The notes under the pieces: model-generated
The model's database searches: none
The model's input: only the letters and a program-made list of their open reading frames with translations
Told to the model about the DNA's origin: nothing
NCBI RefSeq assembly: GCF_020382885.2
Contig: NC_058501.1
Coordinates: 13,985,501-14,049,500, forward strand
Direction: 5' to 3'
DNA: 64,000 bases
DNA from: Scatophagus argus
Taxonomy: Eukaryota > Chordata > Actinopteri > Scatophagidae
Part shown: positions 46,001-55,749 of the stretch, one piece after another
How positions within the stretch are numbered: the stretch's first letter is position 1
Layout: the number at the start of each line of letters is the position of its first letter
Program-made: the position numbers and the translations under genes

Positions 46001-49000
46001 TCATCCTCTGAATCAGAACTGTCACGAGTTCGGTCGGTGCGAGAACGAGAACGTCTTCTCTCTCTGCGTGGAGAACTCCTGTGCGATCTTCGATCAGAAT
46101 CATGATAGTATGACCTGTCAGAGCGTGATCCTCTGTCACCTCGGGATCTCTCTGATCTGGAGTGAGATGAACTTGTTCGAGACCCTCGTGATCTTGACCG
46201 TGATCTAGACCTGGTCCTTCTGCGATCTTTGTCTGATCGAGATGAGCGTGAAGATGTGTGTCTAGAATCACGGTCTGATTTGGAGTAACTAGAGGACCTT
46301 TCATGATTTTCTGAACGTTTCGAGGAACTTTTTTCCTTTTCATCAACATGTGAACCAGAGGAAGACGTTTTTACTTCTTTGCTTCTGCTGCTAGAGTTTG
46401 TTTTACTTTTGGAGTCAACTGATTTGCGACTGGAAGACATCTGGACTGAATCCCCATCAGATTCTGAGCCAGGGGGCGCACTATCAGACTGGGACCTGGT
46501 TTTCCTTTTGCATACCTTACTGTCCTGCTCAGCACTACTGGAACTCTCTCCATCTTTTCCTGAGGAAGCGGCTGGCTTCTTGAGGCTAAGGGCTGCCTTT
46601 GTCTCGGAGGCTTCAATGTGAGCATTCTCAGGGGGGCAGACACTGAGGGCATTCTGGGTGTGGGGTGTGGGGAATTTAGTCATACTTTTAAAGGATTTCT
46701 GCAGAATGTGCAGTTCAGAGGAGTGTGGATCCTCTGGCACAGCAGATGTTGATTGCTCTTCAGTCACAGAGACACTGAGAATTTGCTTTTTGAAATGCAT
46801 CTTTGTTAAGTCTGTTTTCAGTTTAGTGGCTGGGGAGACAGATGTTTGAGAATGGGTCTCTGCTGTTGATGTTGGCACCATGGGTATCTGCTTTTGCTCA
46901 GTTTTGGTGTCTGTATTCTGCCCTGCTTTGTCTGAGGCTGACTGTGACAAGTTTGGGTGAGGTTCAGAGACAGACTTCTCAGGGTTGGTAGGGATGAAGA
47001 ACGGGTTCTGCAGTGGCTTCTTGGTCTGTGCAAAGCTGAAGGACACTTTCTGACGACCCTGATCCTCTAGGTTGACCTTCATCTTGGTACCTTTAGGCAG
47101 GAGATGGTTGGATAGCATGACTCTGGGAGACAGGCTCTTCATTAGAGCTGCCTTGGATAAGCCCTCCACCTTCACCTACAATAAAAGAGACCAAAAATAA
47201 CTTGTAACCTGGGCTTCTTGAAAATCGTGAAATTAGACATAGAGAGTTGTATGATAGTAACAGCTGCTAAAATGCTTACAAGTAGCAAAAAGATTTACAC
47301 TTTACATTTAATGGCCCAGTGAGTAGGATTTAGTGGGACTGCACCATATTGGATTTTTGTCAACAGCCAATATGCTGCTATTTCATCTCATTTTAGCCAA
47401 TTACTGATATATGCACATATGTAGTGGGATTAAATTATAGACATAACGCTGTTATGTCTATTCTTATTGTGATGACCCACTGGATGAGGTAGATATACAA
47501 ATTTTATAAAATGTCCATATTCACAGGGCAAAATAACAGTCAATGTAGCATAATTAATAATTGAAAGATCGGCTTATCATCATGTCAGCAGAAATATTTA
47601 TTTCAGGCCCATCCCAATTTGATTTTAAGGCCTTAATCAGCTGATAACATAACATCCCTGTTCATTATTACATTTTCATTATTGTATAATCACCTGAAAC
47701 TAAGAACTGTTTTGTTTTGGTTATCTTAGAATCCTTTATATCATCAGAGGAAGTTGGTCCCCCACTATGATTGTACACGAGTCCACAATGACAAGCCAAA
47801 CACTGGCGTTAGAGAAGGTCTTTCATAATTTTAGCAACCACCCAGTGGGGTGTGAGGTGAGGGGTATTCATTTGTTCACAATCTTTAACCGCACTGCTAG
47901 ATACCACTAAATTATACTCACTGGTTCTTTAGTATTCTTAGTTAAGTATTAAGTAATCTTTAGTTAATACTTACCGAGGCACCACTCCCCTCTTCTCTGT
48001 GGTTGTATAAGAACATCATAGGAACATATAAAAAAAAGGGAAAAGGCAAAAATCAATACTAATGCACTACACATTTTATATATATCAACAATATAAAAAC
48101 ATTGTCATGATCATCAGAGGGTATGCCAAAAGAAACCAAAATTCTGTAAAAAGTAACCCTGCCTGATGTGAACATGTCCCTAACCCTATCATATGTGCTT
48201 TTTGTAACTGTAAATGATTTCGAAGAAGAAACATCTGTGCTTCAATCTTCAGCAGTGTTAGGTTTACTCTTTCTTCTGCCTGCCTGCTGTTGTAACTATG
48301 TTTTACCAAAATGTGTAAAAGGCCCTTTGCACTTTTGATAAGCATGCTCTAGATTTATCACTCAAATAGCGGAAAATGACAAGAAATAGGGACAAAGGCT
48401 AAGATGTGATATAGCTGTCCCAGGAAAGATTCCAACTCTGGCGAGTCATATTATAGGGTAGGCTACATTCTCCACTTGGTTCAGTGAGGAACAAAGAGAC
48501 AGTGGCAGGATTAATGGATTTGTATGGCAAGTAAATGACAGGAAGCACTCTTGTGGCTGTTGGATTTGAAGACCCACATGTTTACACGCACTTATACTGG
48601 ATCTTCCCCAAACATGTACCCAAAGAACTAACTACTGCATTAACTGAAATAAGAGAGTAGGACACCACAGTAACTTGATATCAAAATGCATCACAATGTG
48701 TTATTTCTCTAAAAAGAATGAAAGCACTTTCCATTATAGATGTATGTGCCTTTATCCACTCCTGTGATAATTCAATTTTAATTAAATACTGACCTTTTGT
48801 AAACAACAAAATTTGTGTCTAATAAATCTCCACAGTAACAGCCTAACTTGCAACACATATGTTCACTGTCTAACTTATTCATATCCTATGAAATTCAGAA
48901 ATCTATTCTAGTCATACAGGAATATAACAGAGGTTAGGCTAAGGCTACCTAACCAAAAATCATGTAGCACTGCATTTTAAATGTTGTACTTCACTTTCTC

Positions 49001-51767
49001 AAATCATATAAAAAAAGGTAAGCAGACCTTAAACGGACTAAAACAACAACAACAAAAACCAAAAAAACCAAAACAGAAGCCAGAACATAAACCATAAAAA
49101 AAACTGTAGCATATAATCAGATTATCTGTGAAGACCACTTACAAGGGTGGTAATAAACTGACTAACACACACTATACATCTCAGTTATCTACATTATCGA
49201 TATTTGCAACTGTTGATGTCAATTTAAAATAAACAGCTAAATAAACAAATCACCAAAACAAAACAGCACAAATATGTAAGTGTTCAACGTGTAACAAAAT
49301 AAGTGAATAATTGGGTTTTTGTTCCTCGTTTTGTCCTACTAAAATGTCCCTAGGGTAGGCTCAATTTGGGTGCAGGGCAACAATTGGGTCATTTAATCCT
49401 TCAGGATTTAATTTCTTCCTTTTCCTCTGTGACCTTCAAAAAGAGACACTTTTGCAGTGACATTCTGTTATATAGAAAGAGCTATAACAAGCATCTTGCA
49501 ACATAATGGTTAATGGACTGAACCTACTAGACAAAGAACAAAGGCATTGCAAGAATATATTTAAGTAAATCCATAAATGTCATTCCAACTGTAAGGCATG
49601 ACTGTTTTGCATTACAAGCTAATAAACATTAACAAACGACAGTACAACTCAATGTACTGCAAAGCACTGCTGTCATCTATTGTTCCTATATGGCAACCTA
49701 AAACTAACTGATACTTGATCACACAAGACCTGAAATTCTCTCTCTCTCTCTGTCTTGATCATTTGGCCAGTCACAACAACGTAAACAAATAACTAAGACA
49801 TAATGTTATCAGTTATCGCTTTTAAAAAAGAGCCAAGAACTTTTGCAGATGACAGTCTTGTATTTTTATCTGTTAAAAAACTATCAGTGAATTAATAATG
49901 ACAAAGTCCTGGGTTTAGGGTGATCCTGATATAAAAATGTTTTTAAGTGGTAGAAAGATCCACACAGACTACATTGAAAAGAAAATACAACTTGGCAACC
50001 ATACTAAACGTATTTCCAAATTCATATCAAGCTACTCTAAACACACTGTGAGTTGCATTTTGTGCTGTCTAATACCTGATCTCTGACTTGAGAAGAGTGT
50101 CCATTGAGAAACTCGTCTAGGATTAGAAGGCCTGAAGAGGCTGCTGGCCAAGAATAATCCAAATCAGAGCAATGAGCCCTCCAAAGTGACGCCACACCTG
50201 ACAAAAAGAGAGATAGGGTTGCAATGAACTGAGTCTTGTTTGTCCACAAAGGCTTGCAGCTACTCTGTCAGGAACTTCCACTTGTCTGAAATCATATTGA
50301 TGTCACTGACATCTGAGGGAAGATGCAGAAAAATGCAGAAATTCATCTTTTTGTTTGACATACTAAATACAGCATTCAGTAGTGTGTCTGACTTATGCAA
50401 AACACACTGTCTATATGCACACTATATCGTGGTGTCACATGCTGTCAACCGTTATAGTAATAACAACTTCTACTGGCGACCCTTTTCCTGAGAGTGCTGT
50501 TATCTGTGCTGTCTTGCAATGTGGCAGAGAATTCAGTTGTACTAAAGTCTGCCATGGAAAAATTATTTCCCCTTCTCAACTTGGTGGACACTTCTGTTTC
50601 TACTGCTGCTGCTTTGGCTCCATCACAGCAACAACAAAAATAAAAGGCTGCATTCACCTGTGGTTTATAAATAGTCCTATGATGGTGGAAGATAGATGAA
50701 AAACATGGATGCAAAGCGAGCAGAGAACATTCATCTCATTATTAGACATGTACAGCGCAAGCAAATGGCCAACAGAAAACAAAGGGTGTCTGTAAAATGA
50801 GGATTTAAGTGAAAGAACACATAGATACTGTTATGAAAACAAACGATGACTGGGTGTAAGCATATCAGCAAACGAACTACAGCATGGCCTTAGCGGGAGC
50901 TTTGGATGCAGCCAAAACATGGCCTTTAAAAGGATGAAACTACCTACTACGAAAACGAGCCGAAGATGTGTTGCAGCATAGCGAGATATGTTATCAAGAT
51001 TAGCTAACTAGCCCTACTACATCATATATAAATATATATGTAAGAAGGAAGCAGGCAGTCAAGGTAGCATTAACGTAGTTATCCTACTGCGACGCTGGTT
51101 TACAAAAAATATCAGCACCAGCTAAGCTACCTTGGGTAAGCTAACATTAACAGAGAGCTTCCGTGGGCCAGCTTTAAAGATAGCTTTAGCTCATAGTGTA
51201 CAATGTATAATCATGTTGTTAATGATGACTAGTCAACAATTTCATCTTTGAAATACATCAGGTATATTGTCTGGCTGGTTTATAGACTACGTAACAGATG
51301 TAAACAATTACTTTTATTTCTACAGACGAAGACGACTAGCCAAGAAACTCTACTAGCTTCGGCAGCTAACGCTAGCTGGTTTAGCTAATTCTAGCACTGT
51401 AAGTAGCACCCAGTAGGCTAACGTTCCTGTAGTTAACTTATTTAACCTATCGATCTTTGACCTGTCACGAATGTGTAAAGTCATGGTAAATAAGGTATTC
51501 TTGATTCCCGGGGGGGCGCGTCACTTGTTTTTAAACGAACGAATAAACAGGAGGGGTTGAGTATATGTTTCCGTTTTAGGACATAATGGACCCATATTCT
51601 CAAGTCTCTGTACCCGGCTTACCTAGCATGCTAGCTAATGATGTTTTGTCTCGCTTGTGAGTAGTAAGATGGTTCAACCACAATTTAATGTAACGTTAAG
51701 TAAAAAAAACAGGCGGTTCACGGGGTACTCACTTTACGAAGTGCTTAAGGTCACAGGGTTCCCCCAT
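34068..51767 (-). CDS. setd2: Histone-lysine N-methyltransferase SETD2 (H3K36me3)
   Basis: Nuclear enzyme that trimethylates H3K36 during transcription elongation and binds phosphorylated RNA polymerase II through its SRI domain. Exons, in transcript order, phases checked: 51733-51767, 47975-47996, 43097-47175, 42842-42973, 42335-42463, 41769-41892, 41582-41659, 41391-41488, 41111-41243, 40724-40858, 40507-40635, 39365-40411, 39171-39219, 38831-39098, 37979-38714, 37485-37610, 36804-36940, 36607-36718, 35261-35335, 34966-35067, 34068-34229. This gives 2,635 aa (human 2,564) and 21 exons, as I recall for human. The start ATG (51767) opens [10 protein letters not shown], similar to the human MGDFYDPEH region. 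Exon 3 is a 4-kb Ser/Arg-rich disordered exon. AWS is about 1391-1443. SET is about 1445-1562, with [27 protein letters not shown] and LTFDYQF all intact; post-SET is [12 protein letters not shown] is about 2463-2496 and SRI about 2535-2628. Catalytic motifs look functional. Confidence 0.96.
34791..34905. repeat. Teleost dispersed repeat fragment in a setd2 intron
   Basis: Starts with (catc)n, then ttctataccgcttatctgtc, agggtcgcgggg, ggctggagcctattccagct and ctggactggtcgcc. I recognise this block from many fish genomes as the conserved part of a dispersed repeat. The class is uncertain and it stops abruptly after ggtcgcc. Confidence 0.6.
38546..38600 (-). repeat. setd2: Glutamine-repeat coding segment of setd2
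   Basis: CAG/CAA-rich run in exon 37979-38714 encoding [15 protein letters not shown]. It follows the conserved block [19 protein letters not shown]. Human SETD2 has a shorter Q run at the same place. Confidence 0.8.
38885..39060 (-). repeat. setd2: Arg-Glu/Arg-Asp dipeptide repeat coding segment of setd2
   Basis: Exon 38831-39098 encodes a long run of RE and RD dipeptides (for example [20 protein letters not shown]), a mixed-charge low-complexity region. I recall only a short RERD-type stretch in human SETD2, so this seems expanded here. Confidence 0.8.
47316..47924. mobile_element. 609-bp inverted-repeat DNA element in setd2 intron 2
   Basis: The left end (47316-47336) and the reverse complement of the right end (47904-47924) match at 19 of 21 positions, sharing CCAGTGAGTA and ATTTAGTGG. 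The terminal sequence resembles a common teleost MITE. I see no open reading frame or clear target duplication. It fills most of the 798-bp intron between setd2 exons 2 and 3. Confidence 0.7.
50076..50197 (-). other. setd2: Candidate unannotated (poison) exon in setd2 intron 1
   Basis: On the minus strand a strong polypyrimidine tract ending ctctctttttgtcag precedes this 122-nt block, and a plausible donor (CAG, then gtatta) follows. Read in frame from setd2 exon 1, it reaches a TGA after 11 codons, so inclusion would cut the protein short. There is no transcript evidence. Confidence 0.3.
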
Positions 51768-51925
51768 CTTCGAAATAACCTGTAACAGGCCCTTTGTAAA
51801 ACATCAAGCAACAATGTATGCCGACGTCAAATCCATACGGTGCTGTCGGAAATGATGGTCTGCTCAGAGGCTCCGCTGCTGCTGCGCCCCAGCTTCAGCC
51901 TGGGCGAATGTTGATACTATCGAGC
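51768..51925 (-). promoter_or_regulatory. setd2: setd2 promoter and 5'UTR
   Basis: CpG- and GC-rich segment directly upstream of the setd2 ATG, with repeated gctgctgcgc. No TATA box, as expected for a housekeeping gene. It may be shared with a divergent + strand transcript. Confidence 0.5.
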
Positions 51926-51976
51926 TAACATGAGCTCACAGTTAGCCAAGAGTTGGTGGAGAGGTCGAGAACACAA

Positions 51977-52165
51977 ATGATCACCAAACCCAAGACTCAC
52001 AAAGAGTCTTCATCTGGTCCATCTGTAAATAACGACAAGAGTGACAACCTCTGCTTGAAGGATTATGAACATGTCTTTGGAATACCTTTCATTCCACACA
52101 CTGATCCTCACAGCGTTTCTCTTGCTGTGTCTTGCTGCTGTGTTCAGCAACATCACATGATGTAG
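51977..52165 (+). CDS. Unidentified short ORF divergent from setd2
   Basis: ATG at 51977 opens a 62-codon frame (the frame itself is open from 51929) with a non-repetitive translation containing CLKDYEHVFGIPFIPHTDP. I do not recognise the family. It begins about 210 bp from the setd2 start in the opposite direction, which would fit a bidirectional promoter, an exon of an unknown gene, or a decayed pseudogene. The end CCCVQQHHMM looks random, and I see no convincing donor site. Low confidence that it is coding. Confidence 0.2.
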   Translation: MITKPKTHKESSSGPSVNNDKSDNLCLKDYEHVFGIPFIPHTDPHSVSLAVSCCCVQQHHMM

Positions 52166-52900
52166 AAATAGCTGGCGCGAACCCTGGAGGGCACTGCAAC
52201 TAGCAACGGACTAAATAAAATATTTACAGATAAAACTAAAACCCTCTCTGCCTTGTTAGAAAATAAGCGAACAGTTGGCGAGGATATAGTTGACAGCGCT
52301 ATCGAATGACTACTGAATAATGACAATAAAAAATAATAATAAAGCAATAATCCCTTACTTGCCACATAGCAAATATAATGTATATAGAGAAATCTTACGC
52401 CCGGACCCTTTGTGCTCCTTATGCAACAAAAGAGAAGAATTGTTACCTGTAAATTATAATTGTTTGTCTAAATGCTATTTATGGAACAACAATCCAATAA
52501 TCCACTATATGATCTAAACTTAATCTTGATCTAATGATGTGCTACACAGCATTCGCACGCTCTGGGAGAGTTGGGCGTGACTATTATTACAGAATGTTAG
52601 ATGCTGTCATAGTGAGAAGTAAATGTGGAAGACCGGGACTCACAGGACTCAATTCAACACTGTGTAACAGAAAGCTCCAGATGGATGTGACACTTCTAAC
52701 TGCAAGGAAATCCTCGAAAAGGTTGCAATAGCCAATGTCCCGGAGAAGTCTACTGGAGATAGGATATGAAAGTTACAGGTAGGAGGTGCATCATTTAAAT
52801 AATATTAATACTGTATCTAGAAGCTCTTTATTGTGTCATGATGTTACACACTCCGGCACAGTAGGTGGCGACACGCACCATTCACGTTGGCTTACAGTTT
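52166..52900. other. Spacer between setd2 and rbm12b
   Basis: AT-rich, with an AAT/AAC-rich stretch near 52314-52345. No gene recognised. One + strand frame (52320-52517) contains CSLCNKREELL, which loosely resembles the zinc-finger tail of LINE reverse transcriptases but is too short to call. Confidence 0.4.
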
Positions 52901-52924
52901 GCCATCAGGAGTGCGGAAGACGAA

Positions 52925-53017
52925 GCAGAAAATTCTTTTTCTTCAGTTCCAGACCAGAGAGATAGGCGCGACCAACTTTTACCTAATTCTGTTATCGAAT
53001 CAGTGCTTGTCAATTGT
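52925..53017 (+). other. rbm12b: Probable non-coding 5' exon of rbm12b
   Basis: A strong donor (TTGT, then gtaagt at 53018) lies downstream of a CpG-containing promoter-like stretch. It pairs naturally with the acceptor tctacag ending at 55727, 22 bases before the rbm12b ATG. The start of this exon is a guess. The intron of about 2.7 kb carries a purine-rich GAA/GGA tract (54522-54560) and no recognisable gene. Confidence 0.55.
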
Positions 53018-55749
53018 GTAAGTTTTACTCTGAGTTAGGTAGATACATTGTGGTGTTATTAATAAAGATTTGATCGTTTTTGCCGTAGGTCAGTGTTGGC
53101 CTTCCAAACAGCTAACCCTAAAAGTCGAGGCCTAACTAGCTACATAGCTAACGTTACCTAAGCTTGACGGACTGCTGTGCTTTGTTTGAACGGAAAGGAC
53201 ATTGGCTGTCATCCATGCTGACGGACTACGCTGTTCTAATTAAATTACACACAATGTTACAGTACTTTTAGAGTGTGTATGTTTTGTTGCTTAACGCTTA
53301 TCAGCGTTACAGTTGCCGATGAAATGCCGGCCCTGTTAAGGTTCAGTTGGCTATGCTGTGGTGACACTGATCTGAAGTGTAATTTGGTGCCTCTGTGGTG
53401 GTTTTAACTATGTGTCTGGCCAACTTCGGAGCCGAAGCTAGTAGACTTTGACATTTGGCCGCTCTGATTTGCGCTTCCAACAACAATTCAACCACGCTGA
53501 GATGTACCGAGCCGCTACGGAGATGGACCCCCTCTCGTTCCTGTTTGACTGTTTTAATTATATTTGCTTTCAGCTGTAGGAGTTGTGTCCAGTTACTGGT
53601 AACTCATGCTCTTGGTTTGCGTACTAGTGCTAGTTTCTCAACGACTAGTGTGAAACTTGGATCGTATGACAGGTAGTTAGAATTTGATTGTTGCTGTTGT
53701 TGTTTGTGACAGCTAGTGCTATCCGCTCTGAGGTTTCAGTGCCAGTGGTGAAGAGCGACAAACGTGAATGCCGTATACATTTTCGTCAGCGTTATTGAAC
53801 GATCTCTGAAAACAATTTTGCTGATTTGAGAGCATATGACTGTTTTGGCTAGATGACAGCCCACAAAGGCACTGTTCTTCATTACTAATTTCAGTGTGTG
53901 CTACTGTTGGATGGTCAGGGCTGGAGGACTACTAATTTGTAAACAAAAAGATAGCAAAGTATCTCTGCAAAGTAATGATGCTTTCTCAAAATGTCATTCA
54001 AGAAATATTAATATGGGGAGCATGCAACGACATCACACTTCTTACAGGACAACTATTGTGCCACATCAGCTTGTGCCAGCGTATACTGAAGAGGAAGTGT
54101 TGCTGAGACGAGTGGACTGTGGCAGAGAAAGGGCGCTTTGAGGGTGGACTGCAACTACTGGGTTAACTTGAATGCCCACCTCCTGGACGACCAGACTGCA
54201 GCAGCAGTATAGAATGCCAAACTACGCAATCCACAACAGTTTTTTTTTTTTAACTTGCCATAAATGGAATATTCTGGAACCACTGCTAGAGGAGTCAGAG
54301 CAAGGAAGTGAAGCTGTGGATAAACACTTATGTGTGACGACATTCTGATTTCCGTGATCACCTCTGCAAGGATGCTGTTAAGTTGGTGAAGTGGTGCGTC
54401 CCTGGTAGCTAGTGTGTTTTGGACAGAAATGTAGTATGCTGCATGGAGCAGTGTGTGTCCAAACATGCACTACTTGTAGGGGAAAAAATCTGTTCTTCTA
54501 ACTGGTCTGACATGGAATTACATAGAAGAAGAAGAAGGAGGAAGAAGAGGAAGAAGGAATTATCATCTCTGTGGAAATTTGTTTTAGGATTGTTACAGTG
54601 AATTATAAATGAAACAAAAGCATGTATATGGCAGCTTGGAGCAGTAACAGCCACTAATGGATGGAGTAAACAGATAGTTATTTAGCTTATTTAGATATTG
54701 AACTTAAATATGCCTGGTACCTGAGTTACAGATTTGGAGTTTGGATCATAGCTGGTGCTCATACAGCAATAACACCTTGTAGTTATGCTACAATAACAGT
54801 AATGTTGTCCTTATTGTGTAGTAGCTGTGTCCCATTTGAACTGTCTTCTTCTAAGTGTAGACTTGGATTTCAAGACTGAATTTATGATGGATTAGCAAGG
54901 CTGTTCGTTTCTGTAGAACCCCCCATATGCAACGAGAAACACATGTTCAGTTCTGGTGTTATTGTGTCTTTGTTGGCTGGATAAGTTGAAATGTTTTGGT
55001 GGTAAACTTGGAAAATCTCTGAGCTACCATTGTGATGCGCAACACCTGGTAGGGTCATAAATTCAAAATCATGGCTATGGTCAGCCTCCAGTGGTGGTTT
55101 GAAGATAAACTAAAAAAAATGCTCAAGTTAAATTGTATGTGATGAATCTGGATTGTTAACCAAAGATTTTCTGTGTGAGTTGTGTATAATGTGGATGTTT
55201 GTTTTTCAGGGGGTGTTTTGCCAGTGGTGTGGTTGATTAAAAGGGTTTGATAAAATTGGAAAGGTTTAATGCTTGAGCCAGATTGTGTCGCTTTGTATAT
55301 TTTGACTTGATGCCATATTGTCCCTTGTGAAGTTGGTGTCCAATAGCATTTTTTAAATTTATGGTGAGTGGTGTTGGTTGGAATTGTTTGGAAAATGGTA
55401 CTACTGCTAATACTTAATGTCTTGCTTCATCATGCCATTGCAGCAAAGACCAGATGCTTTAAGTGGATATTGTGTGTTAGGACTGTGCAAACAAGACTGT
55501 GAGCTGCAGTTTATGTTGCATTGTTTTGCTAACTACACCAATTGGAATTTGTCTGTTTTAAAAGTGGCTGTTGTGGGCATTGATCGCAATGGTGTCCTTT
55601 GTTCCTGATATCCATATCTCACTTTCCTATTCCTGTTCAGTGGTGATATATGGGAATGCCATGAAATTGACGCTGAGCTAGAAAGCTTGGTTGGCAATAA
55701 TGCTATTTTATACCCTTCTGTCTACAGGTGCTCTTGTCTGTGCTTCAGC

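Noticed and set aside
45537-46349. 270-codon minus-strand frame overlapping setd2 exon 3
   Set aside because: Shifted-frame shadow of the same low-complexity exon; the in-phase frame carries the SETD2-like sequence.
52320-52517. Possible LINE reverse-transcriptase zinc-finger tail (CSLCNKREELL)
   Set aside because: Only a loose CxxC spacing match, with the expected histidine missing and no reverse-transcriptase motifs nearby.
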